A stretch of 64,000 nucleotides of DNA from Clostridia bacterium (GTDB lineage Bacteria > Bacillota > Clostridia > Oscillospirales > CAG-272). The stretch's first letter is position 1. Each line of letters starts with the position of its first letter. Positions 52,500 through 62,200 of this stretch are shown here, in pieces. The DNA is taken from contig JAFQDF010000008.1 in NCBI GenBank assembly GCA_017416185.1, positions 62,001-126,000 of the forward strand. Direction: 5' to 3'. A model generated the notes under the pieces. That model saw only the letters and a list, made by a program, of their open reading frames with translations, was not told where the DNA came from and did not search any database. The position numbers and the translations under genes were made by a program.

Positions 52500-52590
52500 A
52501 TCTTATCAAGAGCGGCGGAGGGACTGGCCCTGTGAAGCCCGGCAACCTGCATATGCAAGGTGCTAAATCCTGAGAGATGAGAGCGATATT
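52500..52590 (+). ncRNA. SAM-I riboswitch (S-box) aptamer
   Basis: The sequence starting TCTTATCAAGAG, then GGCGGAGGGACTGGCCC, TGAAGCCCGGCAACC, AAGGTGCTAAATCC and ending GAGAGATGAGAG carries every conserved S-box element in order, including the P1 partners. It lies directly upstream of metK. High SAM would favour the terminator that follows and lower metK expression. Confidence 0.97.
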
Positions 52591-52596
52591 GTTCTT

Positions 52597-52628
52597 TAGC
52601 GTCTTGGGGTTTTGCCCCGAGACGCTTT
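52597..52628 (+). terminator. Riboswitch-controlled terminator before metK
   Basis: AGCGTCTTGGGG and CCCCGAGACGCT around TTTTG (one bulge-like mismatch), followed by TTTT. It is the expression platform of the SAM-I riboswitch. Confidence 0.9.
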
Positions 52629-52645
52629 TAACTTTGGAGGTAAAA

Positions 52646-53836
52646 ATGAAGGATGTTATCACTTATTTCACATCAGAATCGGTAACCGAAGGCCATCCCG
52701 ATAAGATGTGTGACTGTATTTCTGACGCTATACTTGACGAAATGCTCCGTCAGGATCCTATGTCCCGCGTTGCTTGCGAGACAACAACCACAACAGGTGT
52801 AGTGACTGTTATGGGTGAGATCACCACAAAGGCACAGGTGGATTTTCAGGAGATAATCCGCGAGGTTGTAAACGATATCGGCTATAACCGTGCCAAGTAC
52901 GGCTTTGATGCGGAGACCTGCGCTATCATCAATATGATACATAAGCAATCACCTGATATTGCTATGGGTGTTGACAAGGCTCTTGAGGCAAAAAGCGGCG
53001 AAATGGCTGATAAATACGATACGGGTGCAGGCGACCAGGGTATGATGTTCGGCTTTGCGGCAAACGAGACCCCTGAGCTTATGCCTATGCCCATATCCCT
53101 TGCACACAAGCTCGCAAGAAAGCTTACAGACGTGAGAAAATCGGGCGAGCTTACCTACCTTCGTCCCGACGGCAAATCCCAGGTAACCGTTGAATATGTA
53201 AACGGCAAGCCCTCAAGAGTTGACACAGTCGTTCTTTCCACACAGCACGATGATGACGTTACCCTTGAAAAGATCCGTGAGGATATGATAAACAAAGTCA
53301 TCAAGACAACCATTCCCGCTGACTTTATGGATGAGAACACTAAAATATATGTAAATCCTACAGGCAGATTTGTTATCGGCGGTCCTATGGGTGACTCTGG
53401 TCTTACGGGACGTAAGATCATCGTTGATACTTACGGCGGATATTCCCGTCACGGCGGCGGTGCTTTTTCGGGTAAGGACCCCACCAAGGTTGACCGCTCT
53501 GCCGCATACGCAGCGCGTTACATAGCTAAAAACGTTGTTAATGCAGGTCTTGCAGATAAGTGCGAGGTACAGATCGCTTACGCTATCGGTGTTGCACATC
53601 CCGTATCTCTGCTTGTTGAGACCTTCGGTACTGCCAAGGTTGACGAGGCTGCAATAGCTGAAGCGGTAAAGAAGTCTATAGACCTTCGTCCTGCTGCAAT
53701 CATCGAGAGATTCGGACTTCGCCGTCCTATCTACCGTCAGACCGCTGCATACGGACATATGGGCAGAGTAGATATAGATCTGCCTTGGGAAGCACTTGAT
53801 CTCACAAAGGAGCTACTTGACAATATCAATGCTTGA
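52646..53836 (+). CDS. metK: S-adenosylmethionine synthetase
   Basis: 396 residues. [32 protein letters not shown] and [20 protein letters not shown] are the three signature blocks. It makes SAM from methionine and ATP. The start is ATG 52646, 5 bases after GGAGG; an in-frame ATG at 52577 lies inside the riboswitch and is not used. recD2 begins within its 3' end. Confidence 0.98.
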   Translation: MKDVITYFTSESVTEGHPDKMCDCISDAILDEMLRQDPMSRVACETTTTTGVVTVMGEITTKAQVDFQEIIREVVNDIGYNRAKYGFDAETCAIINMIHKQSPDIAMGVDKALEAKSGEMADKYDTGAGDQGMMFGFAANETPELMPMPISLAHKLARKLTDVRKSGELTYLRPDGKSQVTVEYVNGKPSRVDTVVLSTQHDDDVTLEKIREDMINKVIKTTIPADFMDENTKIYVNPTGRFVIGGPMGDSGLTGRKIIVDTYGGYSRHGGGAFSGKDPTKVDRSAAYAARYIAKNVVNAGLADKCEVQIAYAIGVAHPVSLLVETFGTAKVDEAAIAEAVKKSIDLRPAAIIERFGLRRPIYRQTAAYGHMGRVDIDLPWEALDLTKELLDNINA

Positions 53837-56057
53837 TATGCAAAAGGATTACGATGCCGAGTACGTAGAGATCGTAGGTACTGTTGAACACATCGTTTAT
53901 TCAAATGAAGAAACAGGTTATACGGTCTGTGACGTTGCAGTCGGAGAAGCTGAACTGTATACAATAGTGGGTATTATGCCGTATTTAGCCGAAGGTGAAG
54001 TTATAAAAGCCCTCGGCAATTGGCAGGTTCATCAAAATTTTGGAAAACAGTTCAGGGTCGAGTTTTACGAAAAACAGTTACCCTCCAGTACGGAGGCTAT
54101 ATATAGATACCTTTCCTCCAAAACCGTCAAAGGTATTGGAGCGGTTACCGCCCGCAGAATAGTCGATAAATTCGGCGAGGATACATTTGACGTGCTTGAA
54201 AACCATCCCGATTGGCTTTCGGAGATCAACGGAATATCCGAAAAGAAGGCAAGGGAGATAGGTGAGAGTTTTAAGACACAGTTCGGTATAAGAACGGTTA
54301 TGATGTTCTGCCGTGAGTTCTTCGGACCTATGATCTCGGTGCGTATCTACCGAAAATGGGGTGTTGCTGCCATAGATATGATAAAGCAAGACCCCTATAT
54401 TCTTTGTGAGGAAATATACGGTATCAGCTTCGCTAAAGCAGATGCGGTAGCAAAGAGCCTCGGTATCAACAATACGGAAAGCCGTGTCAAAAGCGGTATC
54501 AAGTATTTTATCAATCTTAACGGCATTCAGAACGGGCATTGCTATATACCTTTATCGAAGCTTGTGCCGGCTCTTACCGAGACCCTGTCCGTTGATGCCG
54601 AGACGGTCGAAATGGGGCTTGAACAGCTTAAAAACGAGGGAGAGGTATACTTCGTTGAGATGTCGCGTAAAACTTGCGTATATCTTAAAAAATACTATGA
54701 TGCAGAGCAATATATAACAAAAAAGCTCTATAACCTCGACCGTATGTGTCCGAGAATAGAGCTGAATGACGTTGAAAAGTTTATACAGCGAATAGAGTCC
54801 AACGAGGATATCGAGTACGCCGCTATGCAGCGAAAGGCTATAATCAATGCGGTAAACAGCGGTGTTTTCATACTGACGGGTGGTCCGGGTACGGGTAAGA
54901 CCACTATTATTAAGGGCGTAATGCGTATACTTGACGATATGGCTTATAAGATTGTTCTTTGTGCGCCCACGGGCAGAGCGGCAAAGCGTATGTCCGAGGC
55001 GACGCAGTGTGAGGCTAAGACCATTCACCGTCTGCTTGAAATGGATTATTCAAAGGAAAACGAGCCTGTTTTCAGACGTGACGAAAAGTGTCTGCTTGAC
55101 GAGGACGTTGTAATCGTTGACGAAGCATCTATGGTGGATATCTTTCTTCTTGAAGCACTGCTTAAGGCTATGAAGCCCGCCGCAAGGCTTATTCTCATAG
55201 GGGATGCAGATCAGCTTCCTTCTGTGGGAGCAGGCAACGTGTTAAATGACCTGATCGAATCTGATGTATTTTCCTGTGTCAAGCTTAAGGAGATATTCCG
55301 TCAGGCAAAGGAAAGCCTTATAATCACCAACGCCCATCTTATAAATTCGGGTGAATACCCCGACCTTGAAACAAAATCAAGCGATTTCTTCTTTATCAGA
55401 CGAAATGACGAGGATATCGCAAAAACTATAGCCGACCTTTGCCGTAACCGATTACCTAAGACCTACGGCTCCGAGATTAAGGAGGGTATACAGGTAATCA
55501 CACCCTCTCATAAGGGTGCAGCAGGAACGGCTATTCTCAACTCTATGCTCCAGGATGCCCTTAATCCTAAAAAGAACGGCAAGGTGCAGAAAAACGTCCG
55601 CGACGTTATCTTCCGTGAGGGTGATAAGATAATGCAGATACGCAACAACTACGACATCGAATGGACTAAAGGGGCAATGTCGGGTGTCGGTGTATTCAAC
55701 GGTGATATCGGCGTAATAAGAAAGATCAATCAGACAGAAGAAACCGTAACGGTTGATTTTGACGGCAGGGAAGTAGAATATGATTTCACACAGCTTGACG
55801 AGCTTGAGCACGCATACGCTATAACCATCCACAAGAGTCAGGGAAGTGAGTACCCTGTCGTTATAATCCCTGCATACAGCTATTCGCCTAAACTGCTTAC
55901 GAGAAATCTTCTATATACGGCTGTAACCCGTGCGCAGCAGATGGTAATCGTGGTCGGCAGAGGAGATGTTGTATGCAGCATGGTCGACAATAACAGAAGA
56001 GCATTACGCTATACAGGATTGAGAGAATGGTTGACAGTAATTTCAGAAAACTTATAA
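53829..56057 (+). CDS. recD2: ATP-dependent DNA helicase RecD2
   Basis: About 742 residues. An N-terminal OB-like part ([20 protein letters not shown]) and helix-hairpin-helix repeats ([20 protein letters not shown]) precede the superfamily 1B helicase core: Walker [16 protein letters not shown] at about 352, motif Ia [14 protein letters not shown], Walker [27 protein letters not shown] and the C-terminal [20 protein letters not shown]. It unwinds DNA 5'-3' and is not part of RecBCD in Firmicutes. ATGs at 53829 and 53838 are possible; both overlap or abut metK. Confidence 0.94.
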   Translation: MLDMQKDYDAEYVEIVGTVEHIVYSNEETGYTVCDVAVGEAELYTIVGIMPYLAEGEVIKALGNWQVHQNFGKQFRVEFYEKQLPSSTEAIYRYLSSKTVKGIGAVTARRIVDKFGEDTFDVLENHPDWLSEINGISEKKAREIGESFKTQFGIRTVMMFCREFFGPMISVRIYRKWGVAAIDMIKQDPYILCEEIYGISFAKADAVAKSLGINNTESRVKSGIKYFINLNGIQNGHCYIPLSKLVPALTETLSVDAETVEMGLEQLKNEGEVYFVEMSRKTCVYLKKYYDAEQYITKKLYNLDRMCPRIELNDVEKFIQRIESNEDIEYAAMQRKAIINAVNSGVFILTGGPGTGKTTIIKGVMRILDDMAYKIVLCAPTGRAAKRMSEATQCEAKTIHRLLEMDYSKENEPVFRRDEKCLLDEDVVIVDEASMVDIFLLEALLKAMKPAARLILIGDADQLPSVGAGNVLNDLIESDVFSCVKLKEIFRQAKESLIITNAHLINSGEYPDLETKSSDFFFIRRNDEDIAKTIADLCRNRLPKTYGSEIKEGIQVITPSHKGAAGTAILNSMLQDALNPKKNGKVQKNVRDVIFREGDKIMQIRNNYDIEWTKGAMSGVGVFNGDIGVIRKINQTEETVTVDFDGREVEYDFTQLDELEHAYAITIHKSQGSEYPVVIIPAYSYSPKLLTRNLLYTAVTRAQQMVIVVGRGDVVCSMVDNNRRALRYTGLREWLTVISENL

Positions 56058-56758
56058 ACAAGGCTCATAACTTGATCTTTCCGCCGCGTTGTGCGGGCTG
56101 CTCGGATTTAATGCCTCTAAATTCTACAGATGCTTTTTGTCCTAAATGCAGAGAGAAATGGGAAATGCATAAAAGAGAGACCTGTCGTCGCTGCGGACAA
56201 CCTGTTTCTGAGTGTTGGTGTGGAATTCCCTTTGACAAGGACAGATGTATTACTAACGAATATCATCTTGTTCAGTATGACAAAAAAGCTGATACCATAA
56301 TTAAGCGGTTGATCTATAAAATGAAAAGCAGCAGAAGGAATCTTTTGTATTATACTGTGGCTCAGGAAATGTACACAGAGCTTTTTCCCCGCATTGAATA
56401 TACCGACCTTATACTGACATATGTACCGAGAAGTAAAGCGAACATCACAAAGTATGGCCATGATCATGCCTTGAGGTTGACATTATCTCTGTCCGAGCTT
56501 TCAGGAATTGAGATAGCCCATATGCTTAGTCACTCTGGTAATTCCAATCAAAAGAAATTGAATGTTTTACAGCGGCAACAAAACGCGCAAAAGAGCTATA
56601 ACATTATTAAGGGTGCAAAGAATCTTATAAATGGCAAGAATGTAATTCTTATTGACGATGTAATGACCACAGGCTCGACTGTTACAAGATGTGCCAAATT
56701 GCTAAAGTTAAGAGGGGCAAGGCGGGTGCTTGTGTTTACTGTCGCTAAAACGATATGA
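56027..56758 (+). CDS. comF: ComF-family phosphoribosyltransferase-like protein
   Basis: 243 residues. Two zinc-ribbon pairs are at the N-terminus (CAGCSDL, CPKCREKW, CRRCGQPVSECWC at about 22-65). The C-terminal phosphoribosyltransferase domain has VILIDDVMTTGSTVTRCAKL, the PRPP loop. ComF is needed for DNA uptake in competent bacteria. It overlaps recD2 by 31 bases, so the two are co-expressed. Confidence 0.93.
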   Translation: MVDSNFRKLINKAHNLIFPPRCAGCSDLMPLNSTDAFCPKCREKWEMHKRETCRRCGQPVSECWCGIPFDKDRCITNEYHLVQYDKKADTIIKRLIYKMKSSRRNLLYYTVAQEMYTELFPRIEYTDLILTYVPRSKANITKYGHDHALRLTLSLSELSGIEIAHMLSHSGNSNQKKLNVLQRQQNAQKSYNIIKGAKNLINGKNVILIDDVMTTGSTVTRCAKLLKLRGARRVLVFTVAKTI

Positions 56759-56786
56759 ACGTATAAAATTAAACCTATATACTAAG

Positions 56787-56817
56787 AAACAACCGGATTC
56801 CGTGAATCCGGTTGTTT
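56787..56817. terminator. Bidirectional terminator after comF
   Basis: AAACAACCGGATTC and GAATCCGGTTGTTT around CGT, between the convergent comF and ferredoxin-thioredoxin genes. Confidence 0.92.
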
Positions 56818-56819
56818 CC

Positions 56820-58286
56820 TTATTTACTTAATTCTGTTTCGATCGCTTCCTGCAGATCCTTGTACTCTAATGCCTCAACAAAAGATTTGACTATATGTCC
56901 GTTTTCGTCAAAAATCACAGTGTAGGGATAACCGCCTAATCCGCCAAGCTTTGAATAATATCCCTCTTTATCAAGGTCTATTGCAAATATGATGTTACTA
57001 TCCGGATAGTTATCCTCTATATGCTTTGGTGCTGTATCCGAAACCATATTTGTATGGATTGCTATAACTGAAACAGTATCAGCGTAATCGCTTGCGATCT
57101 GGTCAAAGTAGGGTAGCTCTTTTACGCAGGGAGTGCACCATGTTCCCCAGAAGTTGACGATAGTGATTTTTCCTGTGTGCAAAGGATTCACCGTGTCATC
57201 GGTTATTCCTGCTGCGGTTACGATCTTCAAATTAACACTATATTCGGAATCAGTTGATTCATTTTGTTCGGTTTGGGTCTGTGTTTGTGGTTCCGATGTG
57301 GCATTGCTGTCGTCATTCCAAAAATAAATAACAGCACCTATTAATACAGCAAGAGCTAAAAATGTTGCTACAGCACGCGATATAAAGCGTGCTTTTTTGT
57401 TTTTTTCTGAATCTTCGGGCATTGGTCTGAATGCTTTTGTACCCTTCCAAGATATAGCCTTAGTTGGACAGATATCCACACAGTCGCCGCAGCTGATACA
57501 TTCCGTATCACCTACGTGCTTTATGTCCAGCTTACAGTGGTTTACACAACGGTTGCAGTATGTACACTTATCGTTATCAACCTTGACACCGAACACAGAG
57601 AATTTGTTAAACAATCCGTATAATGCACCGAGAGGACAAATGAAGCGACAGAAAATTCGGAAGATGAATATGCTTGCTACGATTATACTTATCAACAGAA
57701 GAAATTTCCACGTAAATAAAGGACCGAGCATTTCAAAGAATCTGCTGTTATTTTTGTGGGAAAGAAGCGCTACACCACCTTCTAATGTTCCGGCAGGGCA
57801 TATGTATTTACAAAAAGCAGGGAAGGGTGTGTTGCGGAAAGCATACATTATCGGTATCACAAAAACAAAGAACACAAGAACAAAATATTTAAAGAAGGCA
57901 AATATCCTTGTAATGGGGCTTTTTTTAATCTTGGGTGTTTTAATCTTGTAAAGAAGCTCCTGTATGAATCCGAAGGGACAAAACCATCCGCAGATCATTC
58001 TTCCGAAGATGAAGCAATACAGCAGGAGTATACCTCCGACGTAAAACAACGTACTTCTGTTAACACTGAAGGAGCCTTGAAGTGATCCTAAAGGACATGC
58101 TGTAACTGCGCCGGGACAGGAATAACAGTTGATTCCCGGCATGCAGATTTTTTTTGTATTACCCTTATAAATGCGGCCGGTATAAAAGCCTTTGAAGTTA
58201 GCATTGAAAAGCAATGCCGTATATAGCTGTATTATTTTTCTCCTCGTAGGTCTGAGTGCCTTGAGCTTACCGATAACCTTTTTCAT
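56820..58286 (-). CDS. Polyferredoxin-type membrane protein fused to TlpA/ResA-like thioredoxin
   Basis: 488 residues. The N-terminal half is a NapH/CcoG-like membrane module with Cys-Pro-rich loops (CMPGINCYSCPGAVTACPLG, CGWFCPFGFIQEL, CKYICPAGTLEGG, CRFICPLGALYG) between membrane spans. Two [4Fe-4S] motifs follow at about 242-270 (CTYCNRCVNHC, CISCGDCVDICP). A further membrane span (about 303-326) leads to an outer thioredoxin-like domain with NFWGTWCTPCVKELPYFD (CxxC about 383-386). Electrons could thus pass from cytoplasmic iron-sulfur clusters to an extracellular thiol redox centre. The next upstream gene encodes a CD1871A-tailed partner 9 bases away. Confidence 0.9.
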   Translation of the reverse strand: MKKVIGKLKALRPTRRKIIQLYTALLFNANFKGFYTGRIYKGNTKKICMPGINCYSCPGAVTACPLGSLQGSFSVNRSTLFYVGGILLLYCFIFGRMICGWFCPFGFIQELLYKIKTPKIKKSPITRIFAFFKYFVLVFFVFVIPIMYAFRNTPFPAFCKYICPAGTLEGGVALLSHKNNSRFFEMLGPLFTWKFLLLISIIVASIFIFRIFCRFICPLGALYGLFNKFSVFGVKVDNDKCTYCNRCVNHCKLDIKHVGDTECISCGDCVDICPTKAISWKGTKAFRPMPEDSEKNKKARFISRAVATFLALAVLIGAVIYFWNDDSNATSEPQTQTQTEQNESTDSEYSVNLKIVTAAGITDDTVNPLHTGKITIVNFWGTWCTPCVKELPYFDQIASDYADTVSVIAIHTNMVSDTAPKHIEDNYPDSNIIFAIDLDKEGYYSKLGGLGGYPYTVIFDENGHIVKSFVEALEYKDLQEAIETELSK

Positions 58287-58295
58287 AAATCTCCT

Positions 58296-59069
58296 TTAAC
58301 CAAGACCGATGCATTCGGTACATAGATTACTTGCTTTTGCCAAAACGTCTGCGGTACCGCCGGAAAAATATCCGTACAACAGTATAACAGCACAGATTAT
58401 AATGATGCCGAGCTTAAAATAGAAACTGTGTATAAGCTTATTCGACGATGTTGGTGCTTTCTTTGGTTCTGCGATCTTAACTAATTCTCTCGAAATCTCA
58501 ATTTCACGGTTTAAGCTTTTATTATTTATAAAGACTGATACAATTGCATATGAGAAAGGAATCACTATACAGATACAAAACGCAGACATAACACGTATAA
58601 TTTCCGGATTGCCCTTAGAGTCGAAAAAATTTGTAGGATTAAGGACATAAGCGAAGAATATTCCAAATCCTGTAATAGACAAAGCAGCAAGGATATAGGA
58701 GTTTATACGTCTGATCTTATGCTCATTTAATATCCTAGGATCATTTAAAGCGGAAATATCCTTTTTGAGATTCAACGCTCTGAGCACGTAAGAACTGTTT
58801 TTGTGATTTTGTTTATCCGAAAACACTCCGCTCACGAAAAGGTTAAATACGGTTACTGCAATTAGCAACAATACAGTTATGATGATAGGAACGCTGATAT
58901 CCGAAAATGCCTGTTCGACCTTTTCTCTTGAAAACTGATTTTTAGCACCGGAATTATATATGGATACGCATTGCATCATTATACATATGCCGGTTATGAT
59001 GATTGAAACACTTAACAGTATTCCCATAATCTTACCAACGAGCATTATGACATTATTTCTGCGCGACAT
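58296..59069 (-). CDS. Membrane protein with C-terminal CD1871A-like CXXC motif
   Basis: 257 residues. Five or so membrane spans (KIMGILLSVSIIITGICIMM, PIIITVLLLIAVTVFNLFVS, YILAALSITGFGIFFAYVLN, VMSAFCICIVIPFSYAIVSV, LGIIIICAVILLYGYFSGG). The protein ends LAKASNLCTECIGLG, with CTEC at 250-253. This tail matches the small CD1871A family of CXXC proteins, usually a separate short protein. The ATG at 59069 follows GGAGGG; a longer reading to 59111 is less likely. It is the first gene of the pair with the ferredoxin-thioredoxin fusion and probably exchanges electrons with it. Confidence 0.82.
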   Translation of the reverse strand: MSRRNNVIMLVGKIMGILLSVSIIITGICIMMQCVSIYNSGAKNQFSREKVEQAFSDISVPIIITVLLLIAVTVFNLFVSGVFSDKQNHKNSSYVLRALNLKKDISALNDPRILNEHKIRRINSYILAALSITGFGIFFAYVLNPTNFFDSKGNPEIIRVMSAFCICIVIPFSYAIVSVFINNKSLNREIEISRELVKIAEPKKAPTSSNKLIHSFYFKLGIIIICAVILLYGYFSGGTADVLAKASNLCTECIGLG

Positions 59070-59178
59070 AGCTTCCCTCCGTGAAATGGATTTGCAATAA
59101 TATAGTAACATAATATCACCTAAATGTAAATATTATTGGAATAATATTAAAAAAATAATTAAAGATAAGCTTAAAAAC

Positions 59179-59207
59179 TTGCAATTTGTCGTGATTTGTA
59201 GTATTAT
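59179..59207 (+). promoter_or_regulatory. Sigma-A promoter of the giant protease gene
   Basis: TTGCAA (59179-59184), 17 bases, TATTAT (59202-59207). The divergent neighbour begins at 59069. Confidence 0.65.
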
Positions 59208-59275
59208 ATAGTGAATGCGTATGTATATTATTAAATTGTAGCATATTTAAGAAAACAAGGAGACTCTGCAAACTA

Positions 59276-62200
59276 ATGAAAAAAACAAGGCTTGTAAAAT
59301 CAATCAAAGGTATTCTTTCGTACCTGATGATGATATCCTTCCTGTTGGGAAGTATATCATCACCCGTAAGCTTTGCATCCGAACCCTCTGCTGCGGGGTA
59401 TGATGCGTCTTATATCAAGAAGCTTGACGGCGTAAAATTCGACTATACTGATTATCTTGATAATTCGGTAATGTTTGAGCTTCCGGAGGGCATCGCAGAT
59501 GACGATGAGATTTCTGTCATTGTTACTCTCGACAGAGTGGATATTATGGAAGCTTATAAGAATTCCAATAAGACGATGGATTTTATTGACTACGCAACGG
59601 TAAGTGACGATGCATATGAGATCAGAAATGCCATTGCCAAGGACAAGGTCGAATTTTTATCTAAGCTCGACGAAAAGGGAATTGCTTATACTACCGGTGA
59701 AGATTATGATACCGTTCTCAGTGGATTTGAGCTTATTATCAAAGCCGGTGATTTCAAGGATACGGCAAAAACTCTTGATAATGGAATGGATATAATTGTC
59801 GGCGAGGTATACGAGCCACAGAAAACAGAGCTTGTTGAAAATGAAGTGAATGTTTTTGATACCGGTATATTTGACAGCTCCGATTCCGGTTATGACGGTA
59901 CCGGAATGGTCGTAGCTGTCCTCGATACAGGTCTTGATTACAACCATACGGCTTTTTCAACAGACAATTTTTCGTCCAAGACTCTCGGACTTACTTATGA
60001 CGATGTTGAAAAGGTTATCAGTGACACCAAGGCAAGCGAATTGTTCGACGGTCTTACAACTACAGATGTTTATATAAACGAAAAAGTTCCTTTCGGTTTC
60101 GACTATGCTGACAGCGATCCTGACGTTTATTCGACCCACAACAATCACGGTACTCACGTTTCCGGTATTATTGTAGGCAATGACAGTAAGATCAGAGGTG
60201 TTGCTCCAAACGCACAGCTCGTTTCTATGAAGATCTTCTCTGACGTTGAAGACTCCTCAAAGACTGCATGGATTCTGGCTGCTCTTGAGGATTGTGTTGT
60301 TCTCGGTGTTGATGTAATCAATATGTCTATCGGTACAGCTTGCGGTTTCAGTAGAGAAACTGATGAGGAAGCGGTAGGCGGCATCTTTGATAAGATCCGT
60401 GATGCAGGCATCAATATGATCGTTGCTGCCTCAAACAGCTATAGCTCAGCATATGGTTCTGAAGCGAACGGTAACCTTGCACTTACCTCTAACCCTGATA
60501 CAGGTACAGTTGGTTCACCTTCTACCTATGAAGGCGTAATGTCCGTTGCGTCTATCAGTGGTACCGAGACTCCTTATCTTAAATATGGTAAAACCATTAT
60601 ATATTTCACCGAATCTTCAAACGCGGCAGGTGAGGAAAACAATTTCTTTGAAGAACTGCTTAAGGATAAGGAATCCTTAAAGATAGATTATGTACGTATT
60701 CCCGGTGTCGGTAGATCAGCCGATTATACCGGACTTGATGTTAAGGGAAAAATCGCACTTGTTCGACGTGGTTCAAACACCTTCGAAGAAAAGGCGATGA
60801 TCGCACAGGAGCAGGGTGCTGCAGGTATTATAATTTACAACAATGTATCCGGCGATATCAAGATGAACGTTGGTGAGGCTGAGCTTGCCGTTTGTTCCAT
60901 TTCGCAGAACGACGGTGAGAATCTTGCAAAAAAAGATAAAGGTACGCTTCAACTCAGCAAAAGCCAGACATCCGGTCCTTTTATTTCTGACTTCTCATCC
61001 TGGGGTCCCAGCCCCAATCTCGAGCTTAAGCCTGAGATTACTGCTCACGGCGGAAGTATTCTTTCAGCAGTAACAGGCGGAAGCTATGACAGAATATCCG
61101 GTACTTCAATGGCTTGTCCCAACCTTGCAGGCGTTGTGGTTCTTTTAAGACAGTATGTTGTTGAGAACTTCCCTGATATTGCAAACGACAACCAAAAGAT
61201 CAATATTCTTGTAAATTCACTTATGATGTCCACTGCCGACATAGCTCTCGGTAAGAACGGACTTCCATATTCTGTAAGAAAACAGGGCGCAGGTCTTGCG
61301 AACCTTACAAGCTCCATAACCACGCCTGCGTGTATTACAACAAAAGATGCCGAAGGTAACGTAATGGATAAGGCGAAGATCCAGCTTGGCGATGACCCCG
61401 ACCGCAAGGGTGAATATGAGCTTATGTTTACAGTTCATAACTTCGGCAACAAGAAGGTTAAGTATAAGCTCGGCGCAATCGTGATGACGGAAGGTGTCAG
61501 TGAAACCAAGACAAATTCCGGTAAGACCACCATAACTGAGGAATCTTATATTCTCGAGGGGGCATCCATCAAGATCGTTGACGTTGAGGGCGGCAAAAAG
61601 AGTGGCAATAAGATCAAGGTAGCTGCAGGAAAAGAAGCAACCGTAACAGTTAAGCTTACTCTTTCCGAAGAGGATAAGAAATATCTTGATAATTCCTTCG
61701 AAAACGGTATGTACGTTGAGGGCTTCATTACCCTTGATGCAAAGAGTGGAACCAAGATTGACCTTAACGTTCCTTATCTTGCATTCTACGGTGATTGGAC
61801 TAAGGCTCCTATTTTTGACCTTACCTATTATGATACCAACGCAGATGAGCTTGATGACGGTATCGACGTTGAAGATAAGGTTATGGCTGATGCATACGCC
61901 TCCAGACCTGTCGGCGGTGTAAGTGATGACTATGTTAGCTATCTCGGATCATATTATTTCCTTCAGGATCCTGACGATTTGCCTATTGCATCTCAGAGAG
62001 AGCATATATCACTATCAAATCAGATAGGAACAATTCATTCTTTGCGCTACGTTTGGGCAGGAATGCTTCGAAATGCTGCCAAGATTGATATTTCTATTAC
62101 CGATAAGATTACAGGCGATGTGATTTTTGAAGCAGAGGAAAAGGATGTCCGTAAATCTTACAGTGATGGCGGTGCAATGATCTATCCCGCTAACGTAGAG

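Noticed and set aside
52577-52645. A 23-codon N-terminal extension of metK from ATG 52577.
   Set aside because: This stretch is the SAM-I aptamer tail and terminator hairpin. GGAGG and the family N-terminus fix the start at 52646.
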